Assembly (NCBI GenBank): GCA_964445105.1
Contig: CAYUJS010000006.1
Span: forward strand, 1-62,692
Length of the DNA: 62,692 nt
Direction: 5' to 3'
DNA from: CAWBNS01 sp964445105
GTDB taxonomy: Bacteria > Chlamydiota > Chlamydiia > Chlamydiales > JAJFMA01
Of the stretch, positions 15,923 through 24,723 are shown one piece after another (positions within the stretch are counted from its first letter, which is position 1; the number at the start of each line of letters is the position of its first letter). The position numbers were made by a program, and so were the translations under genes. The notes below the pieces were generated by a model. It had not been told where the DNA came from. It saw only the letters and a program-made list of their open reading frames with translations, and did not search any database.

Positions 15923-17905
15923 ATGGATAAATTTTTACTTTCTGCTGGAAAGCCCTACCCACTGGGCGCTTGCAAAACCGCTAAGGGCTTCGCCTTTGCC
16001 CTAAGAGCGCCCGACGCCAAAACAGTGACGCTTTGCCTTTTTTCCTTGGATAATAGCGCGGAAAGATTAGAAATCGACTTAGACCCAGCCCTGCACCGCA
16101 CTCAAGACACATGGCATATCGAGGTTGAAAAACTTCAGCCAATTTTCGCCTACGGATATAAGGTAAACAGGGAGCCCCATATATTGCTGGATCCGTATGC
16201 AAAAGGGATCCACGCCCACCGCCACTGGTATGCAACGGACCGGCCCGTGCAGCAGGACCCGTATTTTTACCATCCGTTGGGCATCGTTCCGCCCGCTCAT
16301 TTTGATTGGGAAGGGATCGCAGCGCCCCCTTTGAAATTAGAGGAGCTTATCCTCTACGAGCTACACGTACGCGGATTCACCCAGCATGCTAGTAGCCGAA
16401 CGGTTAATCCCGGCACTTTTCTAGGCGTAATAGAAAAAATACCACATCTCAAAAAGCTTGGTATCAATGCAGTAGAGCTCATGCCCATCCATGAATTCAA
16501 CGAGATGGAGGGCAACCGTTGTTCGCTTATTGGCAGAAAACAGCTAGGCAATTACTGGGGCTACTCCAGCGTAAGTTTTTTTGCACCGATGAGTCGGTAT
16601 GCCGCCGGAGAGCTCTATGATGCTCCTTTGACCGAGCTAAAAACCCTAGTGAAGGAGCTACACCGCGCAGGCATCGCGGTGATTTTGGATGTGGTCTACA
16701 ACCATACTGCAGAAGGCAACCATCTAGGCCCTCTCTATTCCTTCAAAAAATTAGCTAATCGCAGCTACTACATCATGAACCCAGACGGCACCTACCAGAA
16801 CCATTCTGGCTGCGGGAATACCTTCAATTGCAATCAGGTATTAGCCCGACAACACATTCTAGACTCGTTGCGCTATTGGGTAACCGAATTCCACGTAGAT
16901 GGCTTTCGGTTCGATCTAGCATCCGTTCTCACCCGAGGTGACTCAGGAGAGCCATTGGCGCAGGCGCCTTTGCTGCAAGAGATCACACAAGACCCGGTTC
17001 TCTCTACTGTCAAATTTATAGCTGAGCCATGGGATATGGGGCTCTACCAGGTAGGCCAATTCCATATGCTGTCGGATAGCCGCTGGTCGGAGTGGAACGG
17101 CCGTTATCGCGATTCAGTAAGGCGCTTTATCGCTGGCCATGAAAATGCGTCCGGTGAGTTTGCCACGCGCCTCTGCGGCTCGAAAGATCTCTATTGGCAA
17201 GGCACCCCTCTCAACAGTCTAAACTTCGTGACTGCTCACGATGGCTTTACCCTGGCCGACCTTGTTTCCTACAACGGAAAGCACAACCAGGACAATGGGG
17301 AAGGCGATCGCGATGGGCTGAATGAGAACCTGAGCTGGAATTGTGGGCAAGAGGGGCCAACCGAGGACGCTACGATCCTGAGCCGCCGTCAAAGGCAGAT
17401 GCGCAACTTTCTTCTCGCCCTCATGCTATCCCGAGGGATACCCATGCTTTCGATGGGGGACGAATATGGCCATACCCGCCGCGGCAATAATAACCCTTGG
17501 AGCTGCGACGACGAAACCAACTGGTTCTGCTGGGACCAGCTTGCGCATCCGGAAAGCCAGCTGATGGTGAATTTTGTCACTCAGCTGATTGCCTTGCGCA
17601 AAACGCACCCCTGCCTTGCTAGCGGGCATTTTCTTACCGAGGACGATATCTGCTGGCACGGACTGGAACCACTTAGACCCAACTGGGGACCGCAAAATCG
17701 ATTTGTCGCCTTTACTTTGAAGGGTGCAGAAGAGTTGTACGTAGCTTTCAACGCCTCCCATGCACAGGTAGAGGCTAGACTGCCCGAGGGAAGAGCGTGG
17801 GAGTGTATCCTCAATACAGAAGGGCAAAACATACCGCTGGGTCCTACTGTCAGCATGCTGGAGCATTCGGCTATCGTGCTTCGGTCTAGCAGTGGCGGCT
17901 GCTAG
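15923..17905 (+). CDS. glgX: Glycogen debranching enzyme (isoamylase type)
   Basis: GlgX hydrolyses alpha-1,6 branches of glycogen limit dextrins. The 660-residue protein has an N-terminal CBM48-like domain (FAFALRAPDAKTVTLCLF), then the GH13 barrel with its conserved regions: DVVYNHTAEG, the nucleophile Asp in DGFRFDLAS, the acid Glu in FIAEPWDMG, and the Asp of FVTAHDGFTL. The motif NPWSCDDETNW is typical of the GlgX/TreX group. The start ATG 15923 has only a weak GAGAAAAG upstream. glgX and queA converge with a single base between stops. Chlamydiae store glycogen, and uhpC at 34845-36209 imports hexose phosphate for it. Confidence 0.95.
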   Translation: MDKFLLSAGKPYPLGACKTAKGFAFALRAPDAKTVTLCLFSLDNSAERLEIDLDPALHRTQDTWHIEVEKLQPIFAYGYKVNREPHILLDPYAKGIHAHRHWYATDRPVQQDPYFYHPLGIVPPAHFDWEGIAAPPLKLEELILYELHVRGFTQHASSRTVNPGTFLGVIEKIPHLKKLGINAVELMPIHEFNEMEGNRCSLIGRKQLGNYWGYSSVSFFAPMSRYAAGELYDAPLTELKTLVKELHRAGIAVILDVVYNHTAEGNHLGPLYSFKKLANRSYYIMNPDGTYQNHSGCGNTFNCNQVLARQHILDSLRYWVTEFHVDGFRFDLASVLTRGDSGEPLAQAPLLQEITQDPVLSTVKFIAEPWDMGLYQVGQFHMLSDSRWSEWNGRYRDSVRRFIAGHENASGEFATRLCGSKDLYWQGTPLNSLNFVTAHDGFTLADLVSYNGKHNQDNGEGDRDGLNENLSWNCGQEGPTEDATILSRRQRQMRNFLLALMLSRGIPMLSMGDEYGHTRRGNNNPWSCDDETNWFCWDQLAHPESQLMVNFVTQLIALRKTHPCLASGHFLTEDDICWHGLEPLRPNWGPQNRFVAFTLKGAEELYVAFNASHAQVEARLPEGRAWECILNTEGQNIPLGPTVSMLEHSAIVLRSSSGGC

Positions 17906-17906
17906 T

Positions 17907-18941
17907 TCAAAGGATGAGCATGGCATCACCGTAAGAAAAAAAACGAAATCTATCCTTTACCGCTTTCTGGTAGGCTTCGCGAATCAACTCTGGTCCCGCT
18001 AGAGCACTGACAAGCATCAATAAGGTAGAGCCGGGTAGGTGAAAATTTGTTAGCAGGCTCTGTACGTATTTAAATTGGTAGCCTGGATAGATATAAATAT
18101 CGGTCTCGTACTCTCCTGAGGAGATGATTCCGTCCGCAGAAGAGGCAGCTTCCAGAGTACGGCAACTGGTAGTGCCCACACAAATCTGGCGCTTACCCTT
18201 AGGCCTTTGGTTGAGCAGATGAGCTGTTTGTTGCGTGATCATGAACCGTTCTAAATGCATTTCATGTTGGCGAATATCATCGACCTGCACAGGCTGAAAA
18301 GTCCCCAAGCCCACGTGTAAGGTCACTTCACAGGTAGCGATCTGCTTTTCAGCAAGCCGTTGTAGCAAATTCTCAGTAAAATGCAAGCCAGCTGTAGGCG
18401 CAGCTACTGCCCCTTTCTGGCTTGCGTAGACGGTTTGGTAGCGCTGCTTGTCGGTAAACTGCTCCTCCGACCTATGAATATAGTGAGGAAGCGGCACCTG
18501 GCCGAACTGTTCAATTTGCTCCCAGGCATCGCCTGCCGTCAGGAGCCGTACCTGCTTACGCCCATCTTGCAAGTCGGCTACAATTTCACAAGCGAGCGTG
18601 TCAGAAACAGTGACCACACTACCCAGCCGCAGGCGCTTACCGGGCTTAGCCAACGCCTCCCAAACACCGCCTTCCAAAGGCTTAAGTAGAAAAATTTCTG
18701 CTTTACCTCCTCCGGCGCGCTTGCCAAGCAGGCGACAAGGAATCACTTTGGTATTGTTCATGACCAAGCTATCACCAGGCTCAAGCAGATCGGATAAATC
18801 CCGAAAAACCCTTTCTGAGATATTTCCCGAGGCCCGATCGACCACCATCAAACGAGAGGCATCCCGCGGCTCACAGGGCTGCTGCGCAATCAATTCTGGG
18901 GGTAATTCGAATTGGTAAGACTGTAAAGAATAAGGGTCCAT
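17907..18941 (-). CDS. queA: tRNA ribosyltransferase-isomerase QueA
   Basis: QueA transfers the ribosyl part of S-adenosylmethionine to preQ1 in tRNA to make epoxyqueuosine at the wobble position. Family landmarks are present: YQFELPPELIAQQP at the start, DSLVMNNTKVIPCRLLG, APTAGLHFT, HVGLGTFQPV, VGTTSCRTLE and the C-terminal TNFHLPGSTLLMLVSA. The 344-residue length is normal. The ATG at 18941 has a weak upstream signal. The gene is inserted between glgX and the SpoIID-domain gene compared with the order I recall for C. trachomatis. Its downstream partner tgt is not in the window. Confidence 0.96.
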   Translation of the reverse strand: MDPYSLQSYQFELPPELIAQQPCEPRDASRLMVVDRASGNISERVFRDLSDLLEPGDSLVMNNTKVIPCRLLGKRAGGGKAEIFLLKPLEGGVWEALAKPGKRLRLGSVVTVSDTLACEIVADLQDGRKQVRLLTAGDAWEQIEQFGQVPLPHYIHRSEEQFTDKQRYQTVYASQKGAVAAPTAGLHFTENLLQRLAEKQIATCEVTLHVGLGTFQPVQVDDIRQHEMHLERFMITQQTAHLLNQRPKGKRQICVGTTSCRTLEAASSADGIISSGEYETDIYIYPGYQFKYVQSLLTNFHLPGSTLLMLVSALAGPELIREAYQKAVKDRFRFFSYGDAMLIL

Positions 18942-18996
18942 AGCTTAGCGACCTGACAGCGGCAGTTGGCTGGTATAGCCAACTACCCTTTCAGAC

Positions 18997-19833
18997 TCAA
19001 GGAAACACCCTGGTGATCGCCGCATTTGACACCACCCCGCCCAAGATTTGACCAGCGTGCTGCCCGCTTTCAGCCTGCTTAACAGCTTCAGCCAAGGATA
19101 AGACTCCACGCTGGGTGCTCTCTTTTTTCCATTTTACAGGTACAAGCACAACATCATCAGGTGACTCTGCGGAGCGCCCTAAGACCATGTAGCGGGTCGC
19201 TAATAGTGCTTTATTTACGTCATCAGCTCTGGCAAACAGCCCTAGGCCAGCGTAGCCCGTCTGCTGGGCGTCGACATCCCAATGCTCATTTTTCGGGCGC
19301 TGCGTCTGATTATACACATTTGTCCGCTCCGCAATAGCAACCGCATTTAATGCCTCAGTAGGATAAGCTTGATCGATCTGAGTCCCTAGAACGGAGGCAA
19401 GGTAATCTTCCACATCGACCGTGTTTACGATGCTGAGCGTCAAAGAATCTCTAAAACCTTGGATGGTTAAGCTTCCTCGATAAGGAGTACCGTTCACCAT
19501 AAAGATGCTGTCCCTTCCAGTAGGCACCAGGGTAATTTTAAAGCGATCTAAAAATACTTCTCCCCAGGTTAGGCCCGCTGGCGTAGATTCGATCATACGA
19601 CATTTACCATGTACCCGACTGGAGTATTCACCGCCTTGCGCGTCCAGAATCGCATACTTGCCTTTGACTTCTAGCATTGCTTTTGGTAAGTCATGCACAA
19701 TCAGCGCTCGAACCGCCGGCGCCCGCTCTAATTGACGGGAATGTTTTACATTCGTGCGATCCCACAACGCCGCATCAGCTGTACAAACAAGTGTACAAAT
19801 AGCCCAGATTGCGATCCAAATTTGATTTTTCAT
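18997..19833 (-). CDS. Exported SpoIID/LytB-domain protein (CT041 type)
   Basis: A 22-residue signal peptide (IWIAIWAICTLVCTADA) is followed by about 90 residues and then the SpoIID domain: YRGSLTIQGF, SLTLSIVNTVDVEDYLASVLG and YPTEALNAVAIAERTNVYN. In sporulating bacteria SpoIID is a lytic transglycosylase acting on peptidoglycan denuded of stem peptides; chlamydiae keep a related protein, and CT041 holds the same place between ruvB and glgX. In C. trachomatis the homologue of SpoIID has been reported to act on peptidoglycan during division, from memory. The last third has no motif I know. ATG 19833 overlaps the ruvB stop by four bases (ATGA), so the two are translationally coupled. Confidence 0.85.
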   Translation of the reverse strand: MKNQIWIAIWAICTLVCTADAALWDRTNVKHSRQLERAPAVRALIVHDLPKAMLEVKGKYAILDAQGGEYSSRVHGKCRMIESTPAGLTWGEVFLDRFKITLVPTGRDSIFMVNGTPYRGSLTIQGFRDSLTLSIVNTVDVEDYLASVLGTQIDQAYPTEALNAVAIAERTNVYNQTQRPKNEHWDVDAQQTGYAGLGLFARADDVNKALLATRYMVLGRSAESPDDVVLVPVKWKKESTQRGVLSLAEAVKQAESGQHAGQILGGVVSNAAITRVFP

Positions 19834-20852
19834 ACTGATATCCCCTCGTTATTTTTTTTCGGCACCTTCCTGCCCAGATGGCGGTAGGCCAATACCGTTG
19901 CCTCACGCCCTCGCGGAGTTCGCTTCATAAATCCTTGCAAAATCAAATAAGGCTCGTAGACCTCTTCCAGAGTAGATCGCTCTTCTCCAATTGCCACGGC
20001 AAGCGTTCCAAGGCCCACGGGGCCCCCTTGATAGTGGTCTATCAAAACTTCTAAAATCTTTTTATCTAGCTCATCTAAGCCACATGCGTCGATGGCTAGC
20101 ATTTCCAACGCGTCTTTTACCACCTGCGGGTCTACCCTCCCCTGGGTGCGCATTTGAGAGAAATCCCGTACCCAGCGCAACAGGTTATTGGCGACCCTTG
20201 GCGTGCCACGCGCACGCGCCGCAATCTCTTGCGCGCACTCGTCGTCAATCAATAGGTTTAAAATGCGACTTGTGCGCGTGACCACTCCTGCGAGTATGTG
20301 AGGAGGATAATAATTTAAACGACAGGTAATGCCAAAACGCGAGCGCAGCGGACCCGTGAGCAACCCCAGCCGCGTCGTCGCGCCGACCAAGGTGAATTTT
20401 TCGAGTTTCATCTGCACGCTGCGCGCATTGGGCCCGCTATCGATGATAAAGTCGACCACGTAATCTTCCATCGCGGGGTAGAGGTACTCCTCTACCGTGC
20501 GATTCAAGCGGTGAATCTCGTCTATGAAAAGGATATCGCCCTCTCGCAAGTTAGTCAAAATGCCCACGAGGTCGCCAGGCTTATCTATCGCCGGCCCCGA
20601 AGTGATCACAATATTCGTGCCCATAGCCTTCGCTAAGATATTGGCCAGTGTCGTTTTGCCCAGCCCAGGCGGACCGCTGAAAAGGCAGTGTGCCAACGGC
20701 TCAGCGCGCCCTCGCGCTGCGCCGATGAATACTTCAAGCCGCTCTCTTAAAGAGTCTTGCCCTAAAAAGTCGGTCAAGCTCTGCGGGCGTAAGGGCACCT
20801 CAAAAGCGTCGTCTTGCTTCACTAATGACGACTCGATGAATTTCTCTGTCAT
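19830..20852 (-). CDS. ruvB: Holliday junction helicase subunit RuvB
   Basis: RuvB is the AAA+ motor that drives branch migration with RuvA. Walker A is GPPGLGKT at 60-67, Walker B LFIDEIHRL around 108-116, sensor 1 VGATTRLG with the arginine-finger region GPLRSRFG, and the C-terminal winged helix reads QGGPVGLGTLAVAIGEER. The start at ATG 20852 gives 340 residues, the standard length; the open frame upstream to 20879 is not needed. A GGTGG precedes it. It forms an operon with the SpoIID-domain gene and is divergent from the Inc-like gene. Confidence 0.97.
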   Translation of the reverse strand: MTEKFIESSLVKQDDAFEVPLRPQSLTDFLGQDSLRERLEVFIGAARGRAEPLAHCLFSGPPGLGKTTLANILAKAMGTNIVITSGPAIDKPGDLVGILTNLREGDILFIDEIHRLNRTVEEYLYPAMEDYVVDFIIDSGPNARSVQMKLEKFTLVGATTRLGLLTGPLRSRFGITCRLNYYPPHILAGVVTRTSRILNLLIDDECAQEIAARARGTPRVANNLLRWVRDFSQMRTQGRVDPQVVKDALEMLAIDACGLDELDKKILEVLIDHYQGGPVGLGTLAVAIGEERSTLEEVYEPYLILQGFMKRTPRGREATVLAYRHLGRKVPKKNNEGISV

Positions 20853-21083
20853 GTATCCACCGTCTAAAATCACCAACATTAAACGTTGGAAGCACGATTT
20901 TAAGCAAGCAAGGGAAAAAGCCGGCAGCAGCTCCTGCTAAAAAAGCCCCCTGCGGCCTATGCGCGATGGCCTTAAAAAAGGCAAATAGAAGAAAAAAAGC
21001 TCATTTTAATAATGAAAATCATATCGATTAATAATCAAAAATTATGTAAAATATAATCATAATACAATATATTTGGGATTTAA

Positions 21084-22646
21084 ATGGATATACAAAACCC
21101 ATCTCGTACTTTAAAATACAACTCTTCAGACGAGCCAGCCGGCAGCTTCCGACCGGCCAAAAACCAAGACCCTATATTTGAGATGGAACCCACTGCAGAG
21201 GACGAAGAAGGAACACTAATCTCAGACACCGCTTCTGATCACCGCCCTTCAACAGAGATGCCTAGAGGCCAAGCGGCGACAAGAGCCATCGAGGAACGAG
21301 CCAACCGTTTTAAAGACAAGCCGCAAGAACTAGCCAACAAGTTAATCACCATATGCGCCAAGCTCCCCATGAAATATGTAGCCATTACCGCACTTGCTGG
21401 CCTCACGCTAGGCGTAGGTGCTATCATCCTCATCGTTGCCGCCGCTACCCTCGCTACTGGAGGTGCCGCTGCTGGAGCCCTAGCACTTGTAGGCCTATTC
21501 AGCGCGGTCCTGGTCCTTAGCGCGGGCGCTGTAGCCTTGGGCTACGGAGGAGCGAGTATACTTTTCAATATGATGTCGGAAGACGATTTCGACACATCAG
21601 AGCCAGCTGGGCCAGCGCGCCACGCTCCCATACAACAAAGGCAGCCCCCGCCGGATAGCGATAGAGAGGTAGAGCGCGAGGAAAAAGGTGATGGTGAGAT
21701 AGATGGCGATGGCTTTGAACGAGGGCCGGACAACCACTTAGACCTTGATGAGAGCGATCTAGAGATAGACGAAGAATCATTCGTACAGCCTCCAGAATTT
21801 ACCTCAGCCAGCCCCCCTTCTCACACCTCGCAATCAGCAGACCAAGCTTGGATCCAACAACAACGCGCGCTCATTGAGCAGCAGCAAGCATTGATCGACC
21901 AACAGCAGCAACAACTCAAAAATCTGTTCGGGCGCGCTCCTTTGGACCAGCAGCAAGCATTGATCGACCAACAGCAGCAACAACTCAAAAATCTGTTCGG
22001 GCGCGCTCCTTTGGACCAGCAGCAGCAAATCGAACAGCTGAATCGGCAAATTGCCGATCTGTACCATCTTTTAGCACAACACACGCCAACCAGTTCGTCT
22101 TCTAGCTCAGCACCTCCTCTGGCCGAACCACAACAAAGCTACGGGACCGATTACCTAGAGCGGCAGAACGAACTGTTGCGCCAAAAGGACGAGCTGTTCA
22201 TGCAGCTGCAGCAGATGCACGCGGCGCCTCAAAGAGACCAGCACGCAGCTGTTTTTGCTGAGGCCGCCCGCGTAATGGTTAACCCACCACCGAATAAGAA
22301 GCTTCCAAAGCTTGAAATTACGCCGATCAAAGCGCGAATGAATCTAGATCAGATTAAAATCGCTGGAACCAACTTAGAAGAGATTTTGGGTCCGCTGCCC
22401 TTAACGACTATCGAACTATTAATGCATTATCTTATAAAATTGGATCAACCGAGTTATCAACCTAAAAACCCGTTTACTACAGAAACATTAGCGCGCTTAG
22501 ACGAGATCAGAATTAATACCGGCACTACAAACGTCAAGCTCACCCAAGTATTAAGAGAGCGATTCTCTGAATCTGAACGAAAATTGTTGAGGCGCAAGCT
22601 GACAAGTAAATACGGCGATCAGCTGCAAAAAAAAGATAATACGTAA
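21084..22646 (+). CDS. Putative inclusion-membrane (Inc-like) protein with coiled-coil repeats
   Basis: I recognise no named family. The 520-residue protein has an acidic N-terminus (1-85), then one long hydrophobic region (about 95-160) split in two by a short Gly/Ala turn: AITALAGLTLGVGAIILIVA and GALALVGLFSAVLVLSAGAV. Such a bilobed segment of two close helices is the hallmark of chlamydial Inc proteins, which are type III secreted into the inclusion membrane. A 60-residue Asp/Glu-rich stretch follows, then a Gln-rich coiled coil with two copies of a 23-residue unit (265-310), a Ser-rich linker, another coiled coil and a basic C-terminus. There is no signal peptide, as expected for an Inc. 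ATG 21084 is preceded by GGGA and an AT-rich promoter region. It converges on the translocator-like operon. Confidence 0.7.
   Translation: MDIQNPSRTLKYNSSDEPAGSFRPAKNQDPIFEMEPTAEDEEGTLISDTASDHRPSTEMPRGQAATRAIEERANRFKDKPQELANKLITICAKLPMKYVAITALAGLTLGVGAIILIVAAATLATGGAAAGALALVGLFSAVLVLSAGAVALGYGGASILFNMMSEDDFDTSEPAGPARHAPIQQRQPPPDSDREVEREEKGDGEIDGDGFERGPDNHLDLDESDLEIDEESFVQPPEFTSASPPSHTSQSADQAWIQQQRALIEQQQALIDQQQQQLKNLFGRAPLDQQQALIDQQQQQLKNLFGRAPLDQQQQIEQLNRQIADLYHLLAQHTPTSSSSSSAPPLAEPQQSYGTDYLERQNELLRQKDELFMQLQQMHAAPQRDQHAAVFAEAARVMVNPPPNKKLPKLEITPIKARMNLDQIKIAGTNLEEILGPLPLTTIELLMHYLIKLDQPSYQPKNPFTTETLARLDEIRINTGTTNVKLTQVLRERFSESERKLLRRKLTSKYGDQLQKKDNT
21876..22013 (+). repeat. Two tandem copies of a 69-base coding repeat
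   Basis: Copies at 21876-21944 and 21945-22013 are nearly identical at DNA level, differing in the first codon (GAG versus GAC). Each encodes a 23-residue Gln-rich unit ending KNLFGRAPL. A third, partial start (DQQQQ) follows at 22014. The near-identity indicates a recent in-frame duplication and a site prone to slippage. Confidence 0.95.
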
Positions 22647-22732
22647 AAAACTAAGGCGCTTACTTTCGAGCCCTCGTAGCCGCGCGTTTAACGCCGCCAG
22701 TCCATCAAAGCATCCGAACAATGCAGGAACGT

Positions 22733-22780
22733 GCAAAAAAAGGCACCAGGTCAGGGCGCTTTAATCCCACAACCTGATGC
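22733..22780 (-). terminator. Terminator of the translocator-like operon
   Basis: On the minus strand GCATCAGGT (22780-22772) pairs with ACCTGGTGC (22751-22743) with one G-T pair across a 20-base loop, followed by C and seven Ts (to about 22735). It sits about 20 bases after the stop of the third gene. Confidence 0.75.
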
Positions 22781-22798
22781 TTCAATCTCTGCTTAGTC

Positions 22799-23416
22799 TT
22801 AGCCTCGGGCTATTTGACTAAAGAGCTGTGTCTCTGCGTCGCGTTTATCTTTTTCATTGCGGCGCAGGCCCTCTTGAAGGTCTTTAAGACGTGAAGTTTC
22901 ACCGACGAGCTGTTGGCTAAGCTGATCCGCGCTGTTCTTCTCTGCCCCGCGCTTATTCTGTCTAGCCTGCAATCCTTGCCGTTCCATTTCAGCAAAAGTC
23001 TGCAACGGGGACTGAAGAAACTGAGACGCTCCCGACAGTGCCTGGAACTGGTTAGCCGGCAAATAAAACCCCGCCGCGGCATTACCGAGCGTAAGCAAAG
23101 GCTGCAGCCATTGCACCGTTAGCAAACGGTATCCACCAGTTGCTTCTTCCTGCAACTTGGCCGCTACCTCGCCTTCCTTGTTCACGTTTCGGCGCAAGAT
23201 TGTGCTCACCTTGATGCTTTCGTGCTCTGCTTCGATCAGCTGCGAGCACAAAGCGCGATAGACAGCGTCCATGTTTCCTTCAAGGGAATCTAGCTGCTTG
23301 ATTATATAGCGCTGACGCCACTTGGCATGTAAGTCTGGCGCGACCTCCTCAACTTGCTGAGGACGCTGTACGACAGCTTCTACACCATCCAATTTAACAT
23401 CTTTTAAGACAACCAT
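22799..23416 (-). CDS. Third gene of translocator-like operon; helical protein with one hydrophobic segment
   Basis: The 205-residue product is unrecognised. It is mostly helical, with one moderately hydrophobic segment (about residues 98-118: VQWLQPLLTLGNAAAGFYLP) between charged coiled-coil regions. The C-terminal 80 residues are strongly coiled-coil-like. Small hydrophobic translocators of type III systems (IpaC/CopD class) have this layout, but there is no motif to prove it. ATG 23416 has AGGAG eight bases upstream, and nine bases separate it from the preceding gene. The terminator at 22733-22780 ends the operon. No cysteine-rich or enzymatic motif is visible. It could also be a subunit of a helical pore-forming complex. 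Confidence 0.6.
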   Translation of the reverse strand: MVVLKDVKLDGVEAVVQRPQQVEEVAPDLHAKWRQRYIIKQLDSLEGNMDAVYRALCSQLIEAEHESIKVSTILRRNVNKEGEVAAKLQEEATGGYRLLTVQWLQPLLTLGNAAAGFYLPANQFQALSGASQFLQSPLQTFAEMERQGLQARQNKRGAEKNSADQLSQQLVGETSRLKDLQEGLRRNEKDKRDAETQLFSQIARG

Positions 23417-23425
23417 GGGTATCTC

Positions 23426-24721
23426 CTATGCAATATTTCTAATAGATTGCTTATTGATTTCATCCAACTGCTGCAAGTGCTCAATCAAAGATCTGTAAAG
23501 CTGATTTCGGGTGTCCAGTGGCTTCTTAAGATCTTCTCTTGTTTCCAATCTGATTTTTTCGTCAGCTTTGCGGATGCTGCCTTCCAAGGTGGTTAATTTA
23601 CCCTTTCTAACATGTTCCTCATGCCCATACTTGGCCTGCACAGCCTGTCCGATAGCTCCGGTCACTCCAGTCAGACTTTTAAAAGCCGCTGTGGCTTGAG
23701 TCTCGTCGGGTAACCCGCTACTTAGCAAGCCGATGCCGGTTACAGCTAAAGTCAGGGCAATCTGCAGTCTGGCCGCATGAATCTTCTCATCCCCGCCCGT
23801 TACTGCGGCGGTTGCTTTGCCCGTGTACTTGGCGATGGGGTCGCCTGCCACCTGATTCAGCAAGCCGATCACACAGGGCACGAGTAGCCAAGCAGAGGCG
23901 GCGGGGGTGCCACCCAAAGCTGTATTCGCCACCAAAGCTGCCGTGCCAGCAAATGCTGTCGCCTGGGTAAAATTATTCCACCATGAATTATTTCGGATAC
24001 CGTCGGAAAGCTCTTCCATAACTTTGAGGCGGGCATCCAGATCTCTCGCGCGGTCTGTATACGATTCAGAAAGCTTTTTCCTGGCCATATGAAATTCTTC
24101 TTTCTTACCCTGCATCATAAGTTGCACGAGCAACAAGAAAACTGCATCCATGCCTATATCTCGACGCAAGGAATCAGCCTTATCTAACCATTTAGCCAAC
24201 GCCGTCTCTAAGCGACGATATTCTTTGATATCTTCCTCGCTCATGTTGTGCGACTCGAAGGGATTGGTTTGGAAACGATACGGATGAGGTGGAGCGGGGG
24301 CCGCGTTTACGCGGTGCTTTTCGGCAAGAAAGTGATTTTTTAAGCTTATCGCTAAATCAGCCACGACGTTGGCGATTGTACCAAATAGTCCCTGCTCTTC
24401 AACTGCACGCTCTGGGGCAGCGGCGATCTTATCGTTTCTTGTTAGTGCCTTGCTGCCAGTCTGCGGGAAGGGCGCGAGAGCTTGAGTTCTAAGCACGCCT
24501 TCTTCAGAGGCAGCGATCAATGTATCCTGCTGACTCCAGCCCGTATTATTGTAGCCTCTTTTCCTGGTTTCTGTAGTCTCAATGGGCAAAGGGTCATGAC
24601 AGCCAGACACAATATCTCGTTCAGCAGGCAGAGCGGCCTGGTTGGGGGCGGCTCTCTTAGCCTCTTCTTGCTCTTTACGCCAGGCGAGGCGACTTTGTTC
24701 GACGTCAATTGTGCGAGACAT
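23426..24721 (-). CDS. Second gene of translocator-like operon; protein with two hydrophobic segments
   Basis: The 431-residue protein begins MSRTIDVEQSRL. It has a disordered polar N-terminal third, a helical region (165-240), two hydrophobic segments (roughly 245-285, TAFAGTAALVANTALGG...WLLVPCVIGLL, and 315-340, LQIALTLAVTGIGLLSSGL) and a charged helical C-terminus. This is the arrangement of the large type III translocators (IpaB/YopB/CopB class), which insert two helices into the host membrane. I infer the class from architecture only. The start ATG 24721 lies two bases after the previous stop, and the GGGAGG ribosome binding site is inside that gene's end. An open frame farther upstream to 24844 lacks a start signal. 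No secretion chaperone of the SycD class lies next to it. Confidence 0.62.
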   Translation of the reverse strand: MSRTIDVEQSRLAWRKEQEEAKRAAPNQAALPAERDIVSGCHDPLPIETTETRKRGYNNTGWSQQDTLIAASEEGVLRTQALAPFPQTGSKALTRNDKIAAAPERAVEEQGLFGTIANVVADLAISLKNHFLAEKHRVNAAPAPPHPYRFQTNPFESHNMSEEDIKEYRRLETALAKWLDKADSLRRDIGMDAVFLLLVQLMMQGKKEEFHMARKKLSESYTDRARDLDARLKVMEELSDGIRNNSWWNNFTQATAFAGTAALVANTALGGTPAASAWLLVPCVIGLLNQVAGDPIAKYTGKATAAVTGGDEKIHAARLQIALTLAVTGIGLLSSGLPDETQATAAFKSLTGVTGAIGQAVQAKYGHEEHVRKGKLTTLEGSIRKADEKIRLETREDLKKPLDTRNQLYRSLIEHLQQLDEINKQSIRNIA

Positions 24722-24723
24722 CC

